Position numbers and translations under genes: made by a program. Below are positions 1 to 7,491 of a DNA stretch of 64,000 nt, one piece after another. Under the pieces are notes generated by a model, which was given only the letters and a program-made list of their open reading frames with translations, was not told where the DNA came from and did no database searches. Source of the DNA: an uncultured Prevotellaceae bacterium (GTDB lineage Bacteria > Bacteroidota > Bacteroidia > Bacteroidales > Bacteroidaceae); assembly GCA_902764705.1 (NCBI GenBank), contig CACWWZ010000004.1, positions 81,569 to 145,568 of the forward strand, read 5' to 3'. The stretch's first letter is position 1, and each line of letters starts with the position of its first letter.

Positions 1-215
1 ATACCCACATAGGTACAGGTTGAATAGCCAAGGCTCTTGGGGTTGATGTCGAAGCCACTACCCATAATAACCTCACCCTCAATCAGGTGTTGAACGCGCT
101 GATGAATGGCAGCACGCGACACATTACACTCTGCGGCTACATCCTTGAACGGAATACGTGCATTCTTCGACAGAATACTAAGTATCTTTTTGTCGAGATT
201 ATCAATCTTATCCAT
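1..215 (-). CDS. Lrp/AsnC family transcriptional regulator (N-terminal part, cut by window edge)
   Basis: Starts at an ATG at 215 and runs off the left edge, so about 71 residues are visible. They open with MDKIDNLDKKILSILSKNAR and contain the helix-turn-helix typical of Lrp/AsnC regulators (AECNVSRAAIHQRVQHL), then the linker GEVIMGSGFDINPKSLGY leading to the ligand-binding RAM domain, which lies outside the window. Family members sense amino acids or small metabolites and bind DNA as octamers. A Bacteroidota-like -7 box (TACTTTTG on the minus strand, 255-248) sits 33 bases upstream of the start, so it probably has its own promoter. Target genes cannot be told from the sequence. Confidence 0.88.
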   Translation of the reverse strand, partial: MDKIDNLDKKILSILSKNARIPFKDVAAECNVSRAAIHQRVQHLIEGEVIMGSGFDINPKSLGYSTCTYVG

Positions 216-321
216 TGTTTAATCGTTGTTAGTTTACAAAATGTAAGCAAAAGTACACATTTTTGCGCAAACCAACAACATTTTGCTCCTAAAATATGTA
301 AAAATCTCTCATTTTTGCGAC

Positions 322-948
322 TTAAAGCTTGCGAATGAGGGTCAAACCGTCGCGCAAAGGCAAAATCACACGTTCTACTCGCTGGTCCTTAGAAACAAAG
401 TCATTAAAGGTTTCTATGCCATGAGTCTGGGGATCACGGTCGTAGGCGGCATCAACCACATGCCCGTCCCACAGCGTATTGTCTGCCAAGATAAATCCTC
501 CCGGACGCAAGACAGAAAGCGCCATTTCGTAAGTCTCACGGTAGGTCCTCTTATCCCCGTCAATAAAGGCCATATCGAATGTCACGCCCAGACGGGGAGC
601 CTCCGTTACAGCATCACCAATGATAAAACGGATTTTGTCGCTGACGGGTGATTTTTCAATCCAAGGACGCGTAAAATCCTCCTGTTCGTCATTGATTTCG
701 AAGGTATATACCATGCCCCCCTCCTCTAGGCCTTCTGCCAGACAGATGGCAGAATAGCCGCTGAAAGTTCCCACCTCGAGGATATTCTTCGGACGGATCA
801 TGGTCACCAGCATCTTCAGCAGACGTCCCTGCAAATGACCTGACGCCATACGGCCATGAAGCATGTGGATATTAGTAGCCCGCCAGAGCTGGTACAGATA
901 TTCCGGTTCTGGGTCAATGTGCTGCGCAATGTAATCGTCGAGAGTCAT
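322..948 (-). CDS. O-methyltransferase, class I SAM-dependent (catechol O-methyltransferase type)
   Basis: 208 residues, the usual length for the bacterial O-methyltransferase family 3. The SAM-binding motif I is ILEVGTFSGYSA (about residues 56-67), the acidic motif is VYTFEINDEQ, and the metal/substrate loop is AFIDGDK with a later LADNTLWDGHV, which in this family carries the divalent-metal ligands. It would transfer a methyl group to a hydroxyl of a small phenolic or similar acceptor in the cytoplasm; the acceptor is not predictable. Its ATG overlaps the stop of aroQ by four bases (ATGA), so the two are translationally coupled and transcribed from the aroQ promoter. Confidence 0.88.
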   Translation of the reverse strand: MTLDDYIAQHIDPEPEYLYQLWRATNIHMLHGRMASGHLQGRLLKMLVTMIRPKNILEVGTFSGYSAICLAEGLEEGGMVYTFEINDEQEDFTRPWIEKSPVSDKIRFIIGDAVTEAPRLGVTFDMAFIDGDKRTYRETYEMALSVLRPGGFILADNTLWDGHVVDAAYDRDPQTHGIETFNDFVSKDQRVERVILPLRDGLTLIRKL

Positions 949-1361
949 GCCTTCAGCGCTTCGATAGCCAGGCGATACGAGTCAAGTCCGAAGCCACAAA
1001 TAACGCCCTTGCAGGCTGACGAAATCATCGAATGATGACGGAACTCCTCGCGCTGGTGCACATTAGAGATATGAACCTCGATGACGGGACACTTCAGCGA
1101 ACGGATACAGTCGTGGAGTGCCACAGAGGTATGGGTATAGGCTCCTGCATTCAGCACAATGCCGTCGAAGGAAAAACCCACCTCCTGCATCTTGTTAATC
1201 AGTTCGCCCTCGACATTACTCTGGAAATAGGCAATCTCGACATCAGGATACTGAGCTTGCAACTGAGGCAGGTATTGCTCGAACGAAGAAGAACCGTAAA
1301 TACCCGGCTCGCGGACGCCAAGAAGGTTCAAATTAGGACCATTAATAATCTGAATTTTCAT
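945..1361 (-). CDS. aroQ: 3-dehydroquinate dehydratase, type II
   Basis: 138 residues, normal for type II dehydroquinases. It catalyses the third shikimate-pathway step, 3-dehydroquinate to 3-dehydroshikimate, as a cytoplasmic dodecamer. Seen motifs: NGPNLNLLG near the N-terminus, the flexible lid with the catalytic tyrosine (GIYG), NAGAYTHTS, and EVHISNVHQREEFRHHS with the active-site histidine and arginine. It is the promoter-proximal gene of the aroQ/O-methyltransferase pair; its promoter (1393-1424) lies inside an 80-bp repeat that also carries the recO promoter. Confidence 0.95.
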   Translation of the reverse strand: MKIQIINGPNLNLLGVREPGIYGSSSFEQYLPQLQAQYPDVEIAYFQSNVEGELINKMQEVGFSFDGIVLNAGAYTHTSVALHDCIRSLKCPVIEVHISNVHQREEFRHHSMISSACKGVICGFGLDSYRLAIEALKA

Positions 1362-1390
1362 ATTTCAAAAATATTTTGTACCTTTGTAGC

Positions 1391-1474
1391 CGCAAAGGTA
1401 CGAATAAGCGAATAAAAAGCCAAATAAATTTGAGCTTTTTTGAGCGAGAGTACCTTCGACGAAGTCAAAGTTAC
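1391..1474 (-). repeat. Promoter-bearing dispersed repeat, copy 1
   Basis: About 80 bases here and at 10369-10450 are clearly related: both read CAAAGGTACGAATAAGCGA at one end, then TAAAAAGCCAAA, a T-rich stretch, GAGCGA, and a closing block CGACG-AGTCAAA-TTAC. The copy holds the whole aroQ promoter. Recognised only by comparison within this window. Confidence 0.75.
1393..1424 (-). promoter_or_regulatory. Bacteroidota-type promoter of aroQ
   Basis: On the minus strand TTTG (1424-1421), 20 bases, then TACCTTTG (1400-1393). Expected transcript start is about 25 bases before the aroQ ATG. A plus-strand TACCTTTG at 1379-1386 faces it, giving an inverted repeat GTACCTTTG/CAAAGGTAC (1378-1401). 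The plus-strand box could serve xerD but has no clear -33 partner. Confidence 0.7.
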
Positions 1475-1482
1475 GAAATAAA

Positions 1483-2406
1483 ATGGAAACGGACAAGAAA
1501 ACAGAGGCAAATCATGTCGTAAGGGCTTACCAGCGCTATCTGAAGCTACAGCGAGGCTATTCGGCCAATACCCTCGACGCCTATCTGCGCGACTTGGAAA
1601 AACTGCTCCACTATCTGGAGCAGGAGGGCAAACAGGCGCAGGAAGTACAATTGTCTGACCTGCAACATTTTGCAGCATCACTCCACGATATCGGCATCCA
1701 TCCCCGTTCACAATGCCGTATTCTAAGCGGTGTACGCTCCTTCTTCCGCTTTCTGCAACTGGACGGCTATCGCGACGACGATCCTACGGAACTTCTGGAG
1801 TCGCCCGTCTTGGGCAAACACCTGCCAGAGGTGCTGTCGCCAGAGGAAATCGACATGCTTGAACACTCCATCGACCTATCAAAATGGGAAGGCCACCGCA
1901 ACAGAGCCATCATCGAAGTGCTGTTCAGTTGTGGCCTGCGCGTCAGCGAACTGGTCAATCTGAAACTCAGCAACCTGTTTCTCGACGAGCAATACATCCG
2001 CGTATTCGGCAAGGGCTCCAAGGAACGTCTGGTCCCCATCTCGCCCAAAGCCATCAGAGAACTGGGCTATTGGTTTACTGACCGTAACCTCATGAATATC
2101 AAGCCGGGAGAAGAGGACTACGTATTTCTGAATCGCCGCGGAGCACACTTGACACGCACCATGATACTCATCATGATCAAGCAACAGGCCGTCGAGGCGG
2201 GCATCACCAAAACCATCTCGCCCCACACCCTGCGCCACTCATTTGCCACAGCACTTTTGGAGGGCGGAGCTGACCTTCGCGCCATTCAGGCCATGCTAGG
2301 ACACGAATCGATAGGGACGACGGAAATCTATACGCATATCGACATGAGTACCCTGCGTCAGGAGATTTTGGAGCATCATCCACGAAATATGAAAACAAAA
2401 ATATAA
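1483..2406 (+). CDS. xerD: Tyrosine recombinase XerD-type
   Basis: 307 residues, the standard Xer length. Residues about 10-95 form the SAM-like core-binding domain (YQRYLKLQRGYSANTLDAYL), and the rest is the catalytic domain: GLRVSELVNL with the first catalytic Arg, GKGSKERLVP with the Lys, HTLRHSFATALL with His and Arg, LGHESIGTTEIYTHID with His and the Tyr nucleophile. It resolves chromosome dimers at dif with a partner recombinase. Its neighbours (murF, aroQ) are housekeeping genes and no attachment site is visible, which argues for a cellular Xer protein rather than an element integrase. murF follows after 5 bases. Confidence 0.93.
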   Translation: METDKKTEANHVVRAYQRYLKLQRGYSANTLDAYLRDLEKLLHYLEQEGKQAQEVQLSDLQHFAASLHDIGIHPRSQCRILSGVRSFFRFLQLDGYRDDDPTELLESPVLGKHLPEVLSPEEIDMLEHSIDLSKWEGHRNRAIIEVLFSCGLRVSELVNLKLSNLFLDEQYIRVFGKGSKERLVPISPKAIRELGYWFTDRNLMNIKPGEEDYVFLNRRGAHLTRTMILIMIKQQAVEAGITKTISPHTLRHSFATALLEGGADLRAIQAMLGHESIGTTEIYTHIDMSTLRQEILEHHPRNMKTKI

Positions 2407-2411
2407 GCAAT

Positions 2412-3824
2412 ATGGATATTAAAGAACTGTACAAGTTGTACCAACAACATCCGTGTATCACAACGGATTCACGCAACTGCCCTGAGGGCAGCATTTTCCT
2501 GGCGCTGAAAGGGGCCTCGTTCAACGGCAACCAATTTGCCCTGCAAGCCCTCGAAAAGGGCTGCAGCTATGCCATTGTGGATGAGGCCCCCCTCAATCCC
2601 CCCAAAGGAGGGAAGAATTACCCTATTTACACCAACGACATTCTCCCCTCTTTCGGAGGGGAAGGGGGAGGCTTTATCCTCGTCGACGACTGCCTGCAAA
2701 CCTTCAAGGACCTGGCTCGCGAGCACCGTCGCCAGTTTGACATTCCTATGGTGGGCATTACTGGCACGAACGGCAAGACGACTACCAAGGAACTGATTCG
2801 TTCCGTATTGGCTGAAGAGTATAGCGTGATGGCCACTGAGGGCAATTTCAACAATGACGTGGGTGTGCCCAAGACGCTGTTTCGCCTGGACAAAACGACA
2901 GATATCGCCGTTGTTGAGATGGGCGCCTCGCACCCAGGAGATATCAAGACACTGGTGGAGACGGCAGAACCCACCTGTGGCCTCATCACTAACGTGGGAC
3001 GTGCCCATTTGCAGGGCTTTGGTTCGTTCGAGGGTGTCTGCAAAACCAAAGGGGAACTGTACGACTTCCTCATGGCCCGCGACCTGCCCGTCTTCGTCAA
3101 TCGCGACAATGAACACCTCATGGGAATGGTCGAAAGTCGAAAGTCAAAGGTCGAAGGTTATCAACCTGACGTCTATTATTATGGTCAAAGCGATTCGGAC
3201 GACATTCTCATTAAGGGCGAGGTCATCTCGTGCGCGCCCTTCCTGAAGTTCCGCTGGCGCGAACAGGATGCAGACGCTGGTTACACGTCTGAATGGTTCA
3301 CCGTTCAGACCCAGTTGATTGGTGCCTACAACCTCGACAATATGCTGGCAGCGATTATCGTGGGATACGTCAACAACATCCCCTTCGACAAGATCAATCA
3401 TGCTTTGGAAAACTACAAGCCCACTAACAACCGTTCGCAGATGACGGAGACACAGACAAACCACCTCATCGTCGATGCCTATAATGCCAACCCCACGTCA
3501 ATGAAAGCGGCTATCGACAACTTCCGACTGATGGAGGTGTCGCCCAAAATGGCCATCCTTGGCAAGATGGGTGAACTGGGCGATATCTGGGAAGAAGAGC
3601 ACCAAAAAGTGGTCACCATGCTTGAGGAGGCAAAGTTCGACGAGGTATGGCTCGTTGGTGACGAGTATTTCTCCACCCAACACACATCGCTCCCTAACCT
3701 GCGCCTGTTCCACGATGTAGAGGAAGTAAAAGCTGCGATTGACCAAGAGCAACCGCAGCATCGATACATTCTGATTAAAGGCTCGAACAGCGTCAAGCTT
3801 TTCCAGTTGCCTGAACTGCTGTAA
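2412..3824 (+). CDS. murF: UDP-N-acetylmuramoyl-tripeptide--D-alanyl-D-alanine ligase
   Basis: 470 residues, somewhat long for MurF (about 430-450). It adds D-Ala-D-Ala to UDP-MurNAc-tripeptide, the last cytoplasmic peptidoglycan precursor step. The P-loop is GITGTNGKTTTKE (about residues 115-127), followed by NFNNDVGVP, and VDAYNANPTSM in the C-terminal domain. The extra length is explained by two in-frame repeat insertions: a GC-rich double palindrome (2587-2672, giving NPPKGGKN and SFGGEGGGF, before the P-loop) and a 7-base-period array (3128-3158, giving ESRKSKVEG, in the central domain). Both sit where surface loops are expected. It ends 7 bases before the end of the convergent gene at 3832. 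Confidence 0.95.
   Translation: MDIKELYKLYQQHPCITTDSRNCPEGSIFLALKGASFNGNQFALQALEKGCSYAIVDEAPLNPPKGGKNYPIYTNDILPSFGGEGGGFILVDDCLQTFKDLAREHRRQFDIPMVGITGTNGKTTTKELIRSVLAEEYSVMATEGNFNNDVGVPKTLFRLDKTTDIAVVEMGASHPGDIKTLVETAEPTCGLITNVGRAHLQGFGSFEGVCKTKGELYDFLMARDLPVFVNRDNEHLMGMVESRKSKVEGYQPDVYYYGQSDSDDILIKGEVISCAPFLKFRWREQDADAGYTSEWFTVQTQLIGAYNLDNMLAAIIVGYVNNIPFDKINHALENYKPTNNRSQMTETQTNHLIVDAYNANPTSMKAAIDNFRLMEVSPKMAILGKMGELGDIWEEEHQKVVTMLEEAKFDEVWLVGDEYFSTQHTSLPNLRLFHDVEEVKAAIDQEQPQHRYILIKGSNSVKLFQLPELL
2587..2672. repeat. In-frame GC-rich palindromic insert in murF
   Basis: Two hairpins, TCCCCCCAAAGGAGGGA and CTCCCCTCTTTCGGAGGGG, enclosed by outer arms that nearly match (GCCCCCCTC versus GGGGGAGGC). 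It encodes a loop rich in Pro, Gly and Lys. The architecture resembles the cleaner element at 48203-48272. Confidence 0.7.
3128..3158 (+). repeat. Heptanucleotide array in murF
   Basis: Four units of 7 bases, GGTCGAA, AGTCGAA, AGTCAAA, GGTCGAA, then GGT. In frame within murF. The same unit type recurs at 33814-33862. Confidence 0.8.
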
Positions 3825-3831
3825 TGGTGTC

Positions 3832-5826
3832 TTACCAACCACCAGGGCCACCACCACTTGACGTGTAGTTGCTAAGTGACACGCTGCTGCCACCATTGAT
3901 GGTGCCATTGATGTTGGCCATACCATCAAACAGTTCTGTGCCTTCCGATACGGTGATACCAGACTGCAGGGTAGGAGTCGACGAGGTGTAGACAATCAGT
4001 TTCTGACTGCTATTGCCGCCACCAGGGCCGCCTCCGCCACCAGGCCACCCACCGCCGCCCCCGCCAGAAGACTTGGTAGGAGTCTTGAAGGCTGCGACCA
4101 AAGTATCCCCATTGTAAAGGGCGTACCACGAGGTGGCATTCCACGAAGTGGTGTATTTACACGTACCGCCTGAGATGCTGGAGCCTCCCTCCAAATCGCC
4201 CACAGCAATGATGGTACCGCCAGTGATATAGAGTTTCTTGCCTTGTTCTGTATTGGCGTCGATAGACTTTTCTACGCCTCCAGTACCGATGGCATAGACT
4301 AGACCTCCCTTGATGTAGCAGTTGCCATTGGCGTCAATGCCGTCATTACCCGTTGAGCGGGAAAATACGTAACCGCCACTGATGGTCAGGTCGCCAGAAC
4401 CTCCCGTCGAGGTATTATACGAGGCGTTAATGCCGTCATCAGAGGCATTGACAGTGGTCTGTCCGCCAGTAATGGTGATGCTGGTCTTCGACTCGATACC
4501 CTCGCCGCCTGCTCCAGTCGTGGTGACATAGATAACGGCATCATCACTAATCGTAATGGCACCATCGGCCTTGATTCCCTTAGGAGATGATTTGTAGTCG
4601 CTTTCGTATCTGTCCAGTTGCTGCGACGAGGTTACCACAGACAGCGTTCCCGTGCTGGAAGCCACGACGGCGTTGCCAGACGTGCTGATGGTTGTAGTAC
4701 CGCCCTTAATGGTGAGTGCGCCATCCACATTAAGACCCTTGCCACCAGCACCAGTACTGGTCAGCGACAATGTTCCGCCACTGATAGTCATTGCTCCGTC
4801 GGATCCCAGACATGCTGAAGCCTTTGTCTTGAGCTTGGTGCTGTCCCAGACGCCTCCGCCCGAAGTCTTTACCGTGATGTTGCCACCACTGATACGCATA
4901 TCGCCCTCGCACTTGACGCCTTTGGCAGCATCAGCCGTCACGTTGACAGTCAGGGTTCCGTCTTCGATATAGACATTGCCAGAGTCTTCGTCCTCATGAT
5001 CCGTTGTCTCACCCGTTGCCGCATCCTCAACGTCACACTGGATGCCATCGTCGCCAACGCCCTGTATATTGATGGTGCCACTGGTCATCTGGAAGAACTG
5101 TTCGCAGTTGATGCCGTCGCCAACAGCTGACAGCACGTTGATCGTTGCATTCTTCAGGGTGATGTACTCACCCGTCTTGATACCATGCTTCACGTTTCCA
5201 GTGATGTTGAGCGTGCCCTTCTGGGCAAACTCCGCATGACCTTTTATATACAAGCATCCCTTTTGGGAACCGCCAGCAGCATCGACCAGCGTATTGGTTG
5301 TGCCCGTAATGACCTTCACCTTGATGCGCTTGCCATTCTGGATATGGACGGCAGCACCACTATAGACTGGCGTCGCATTGGTCAGAGTCAGACCATTCAG
5401 CTCGACAGTTGCCTTATAGGAACCCGACATATAAAATTCACCATCCGTCGAAGTGCCTGACAGCGTGTAGGTAATCTCCTCAGCGACATCATCGCTCTGG
5501 GCTATCGAAACGTGGGCGCCACTAACGGTAGGCGTGACGTATTGCGCCACATTGCCCGCCACAGTCACCAGCGCCGACGAGCCGTCATAGGCCACTCCGA
5601 TACTGTTGTCTGTTACCTCAGTGTTATCTATTGTCATTGAACTGATATCGCTCAGCGTGAAGGCCTTGCCCATAATGGTTAGCGTCGTACCGTCCGAATA
5701 GGTCATGTCACCCGCCTGACTGGCAGGAAACTGATAGACCACACTACCCACCTTCACGTTCAGCGTCTGGGCCGTTGCTGCTATCGTCAGCATCAGCGCC
5801 ATCAGGAATACATATACCTTTTTCAT
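3832..5826 (-). CDS. Secreted beta-helix carbohydrate-binding protein (Cthe_2159 type)
   Basis: 664 residues with a signal peptide (MKKVYVFLMALMLTIAATAQ). The body is built of short repeats such as DGAMTISGGTLSLTSTGAGG and KGLNVDGALTIKGGTTTIS, the parallel beta-helix pattern of the Cthe_2159 family; the founding member binds acidic pectic polysaccharides with calcium. Low-complexity glycine-rich segments near the C-terminus (SSGGGGGGWPGGGGGPGGG and the final SSGGGPGGW) are unusual and have no family meaning I can name. The start overlaps the stop of the 5823-6197 gene by four bases, so they form an operon. Likely periplasmic or surface-exposed, taking part in polysaccharide binding; the ligand is an inference. 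Confidence 0.8.
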   Translation of the reverse strand: MKKVYVFLMALMLTIAATAQTLNVKVGSVVYQFPASQAGDMTYSDGTTLTIMGKAFTLSDISSMTIDNTEVTDNSIGVAYDGSSALVTVAGNVAQYVTPTVSGAHVSIAQSDDVAEEITYTLSGTSTDGEFYMSGSYKATVELNGLTLTNATPVYSGAAVHIQNGKRIKVKVITGTTNTLVDAAGGSQKGCLYIKGHAEFAQKGTLNITGNVKHGIKTGEYITLKNATINVLSAVGDGINCEQFFQMTSGTINIQGVGDDGIQCDVEDAATGETTDHEDEDSGNVYIEDGTLTVNVTADAAKGVKCEGDMRISGGNITVKTSGGGVWDSTKLKTKASACLGSDGAMTISGGTLSLTSTGAGGKGLNVDGALTIKGGTTTISTSGNAVVASSTGTLSVVTSSQQLDRYESDYKSSPKGIKADGAITISDDAVIYVTTTGAGGEGIESKTSITITGGQTTVNASDDGINASYNTSTGGSGDLTISGGYVFSRSTGNDGIDANGNCYIKGGLVYAIGTGGVEKSIDANTEQGKKLYITGGTIIAVGDLEGGSSISGGTCKYTTSWNATSWYALYNGDTLVAAFKTPTKSSGGGGGGWPGGGGGPGGGNSSQKLIVYTSSTPTLQSGITVSEGTELFDGMANINGTINGGSSVSLSNYTSSGGGPGGW

Positions 5827-6197
5827 TTCACCGTCATTTTAAACGTTCCCTTATTCGTCTTCACAATATAGACGCCTTTCTGCATCTGGCTCTTGCTGAC
5901 CTTGTTGCCTTTCAGGTCGTAGATGTCAGTGACTTCGTTCAGGTCGGCAGTCACGGTCTCACTAATGCCCGTTGTACTCTCGTCACTAGTCGAGAAGTAC
6001 ATCCTACTTAGATTCACGAGGGTAAACGACTGATTGCCAGCCGTCAGAGTAGTACCGCTGACTGTCAGCGTCAGCGATTCAGTAGACACGGAGACCTTGT
6101 TGCCGTCCGTCGTCTCAAAGGTCAGATAGGGATAATCGCCTGCCTGCATGGCCAGCGTCCCCGTCATCATCATCAAAATAAATAGCAGTCTTTTCAT
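5823..6197 (-). CDS. Small secreted protein with Por-type C-terminal tail
   Basis: 124 residues from the ATG at 6197 (an upstream TTG at 6206 is possible). Signal peptide MKRLLFILMMMTGTLAMQAG, then a beta-rich domain that resembles the N-terminal part of the next protein (a property-to-value pattern around LTVSGTTLTAGNQSFTL). The C-terminus (IYDLKGNKVSKSQMQKGVYI and then KGTFKMTVK) matches the type A sorting tails used by type IX secretion. It is first in the operon with the carbohydrate-binding protein. A -7 box TATCTTTG (minus strand, 6309-6302) lies about 105 bases upstream. Confidence 0.7.
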   Translation of the reverse strand: MKRLLFILMMMTGTLAMQAGDYPYLTFETTDGNKVSVSTESLTLTVSGTTLTAGNQSFTLVNLSRMYFSTSDESTTGISETVTADLNEVTDIYDLKGNKVSKSQMQKGVYIVKTNKGTFKMTVK

Positions 6198-6625
6198 ATC
6201 GCTCAATTATTTAAATATAGTAATCTTTTTCGTATCGTTCAAAACTTAAAAAGCAGCAATCTCTTTGTATCGCTCGTACCTTATATTATTATAATCCGCT
6301 GCAAAGATAAGGCAAAAATCCCTTCCTGCGTATTTTTTTCAGCAAACGCTCCGTTTTTATCTACGAACGCCCGACGAATTGACGCTCAGGTTGACGGATG
6401 AGGACACGAAAGCTCGCAGACGAAGACACTAAAGGCTTACAAAGAAAGGTACTAGAGCCAACAGGGGGAAGAGCCCCGTCCTAACAGGGATTTGTACGGG
6501 ATATAACAGGAACGAAGAAGGGAGGTAAGCGGTCGTTGGCGTTCGTGCATATTAATAAGCACGCCCGTGCTTATTAATGCTAACGAGCGCGCTTAATGAT
6601 GTCGGCAGTCGGTCGCGACCGACTT
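6198..6625. other. 428-base intergenic region with an inverted repeat
   Basis: Contains the leader and -7 box of the 5823-6197 gene near its left end, no convincing gene in the middle, and a perfect inverted repeat ATTAATAAGCACG/CGTGCTTATTAAT (6551-6578, two-base loop) 48 bases beyond the stop of the HU-like gene. The hairpin could stop or stabilise that transcript, but no T-run follows on the minus strand. Confidence 0.6.
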
Positions 6626-7261
6626 TTATTCCTTTGGCATTGGCTGGACAGGGATGTAGTGCCAAAGACGTCCGCAAAGGACCTTCTTGAAGCGCGGATT
6701 ATTACCTCTGCAAAGGCTATCAAGATAACGTCTGGCAGAATCGCGCTTCAAACCGCTGAATATCATAAAAACGGGGATGGTGACAAAGCCGTTTCCCATG
6801 CTTCTGCGAAGGGCGGCTTCCATCGCTTGCGGGTCGTGCATCTGGCTGTTGCCCACAGGCCCGTTTCCTTTGCGAAAGCCTTCACGTCCGTTGCCTGCCT
6901 CCTTGACAAGACGCCTGCATGGTTTGAAATCTACGCCAGCATACCTGACGTCCTTTCCTCGAATCGTCTTTGGGTCTGTATGTTCGCCCATCAGCTTCAG
7001 TTTGGGTGCAAACGAGCCAAAAGGAGTCTCCACACGATAGCCGTCCTTCAGCCACATGGTTGTTACTTCTAAGGCAAGTTCAAACACACGTATAAACTCG
7101 CTTCGCGACAGCCCTCTGTATTTAGCGCAGAACAACTCCATATCGGCAACCGTCTTCTTGTGTCCCTTTGCCGGACGCACGTAGAGCAGCGGTTTCCCGT
7201 CCTCACCCTTCCTGGGACCAGGATGAATCTCTATCTCTATTCCATTAGTTTTACGTGGCAT
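6626..7261 (-). CDS. HU-like DNA-binding protein with C-terminal extension
   Basis: 211 residues. Residues about 30-95 (DMELFCAKYRGLSRSEFIRV, then ETPFGSFAPKLKL) show the HU/IHF-type fold in the long form common in Bacteroidota. The C-terminal half (about 140-205, MEAALRRSMGNGFVTIPVFM then SARRYLDSLC) looks like a small winged-helix unit rather than the HU arm. Such HU-like proteins bind DNA with little sequence preference and are often linked to integrated elements. It is monocistronic, with a consensus promoter at 7297-7327. Specific role unknown. Confidence 0.72.
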   Translation of the reverse strand: MPRKTNGIEIEIHPGPRKGEDGKPLLYVRPAKGHKKTVADMELFCAKYRGLSRSEFIRVFELALEVTTMWLKDGYRVETPFGSFAPKLKLMGEHTDPKTIRGKDVRYAGVDFKPCRRLVKEAGNGREGFRKGNGPVGNSQMHDPQAMEAALRRSMGNGFVTIPVFMIFSGLKRDSARRYLDSLCRGNNPRFKKVLCGRLWHYIPVQPMPKE

Positions 7262-7296
7262 AATATATTATAAATAAGGTATTACTATTTCTCATG

Positions 7297-7327
7297 CAAA
7301 GATACGAAAAATTAAGCGAAACGCAAA
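7297..7327 (-). promoter_or_regulatory. Promoter of the HU-like gene
   Basis: Minus strand TTTG (7327-7324), 19 bases, TATCTTTG (7304-7297): a full match to the Bacteroidota consensus. The palindrome CAAAAGCTTTTG overlaps the -33 element and could be an operator. Confidence 0.75.
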
Positions 7328-7355
7328 AGCTTTTGCAACAAAAATTCCAATAAGC

Positions 7356-7386
7356 TTGCTGCTTTAAGAATAAAACACTATATTTG
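7356..7386 (+). promoter_or_regulatory. Promoter of the DUF4139 gene
   Basis: TTG (7356-7358), 20 bases, TATATTTG (7379-7386), leaving a leader of about 100 bases before the ATG at 7492. Confidence 0.6.
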
Positions 7387-7491
7387 CACACGAAATGCCA
7401 ATTAATGCAGAAAAGATAATTAAATCAATTCTTGGATATCAAGATAGGGAATAAAAAACACAAGGTATATTAAACAAAAGCAAATGCAGGT

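Noticed and set aside
1483-2406. xerD-like gene as integrase of a mobile element
   Set aside because: Neighbours are housekeeping genes, no attachment repeats or cargo are visible, and length and motifs fit the chromosomal Xer proteins.
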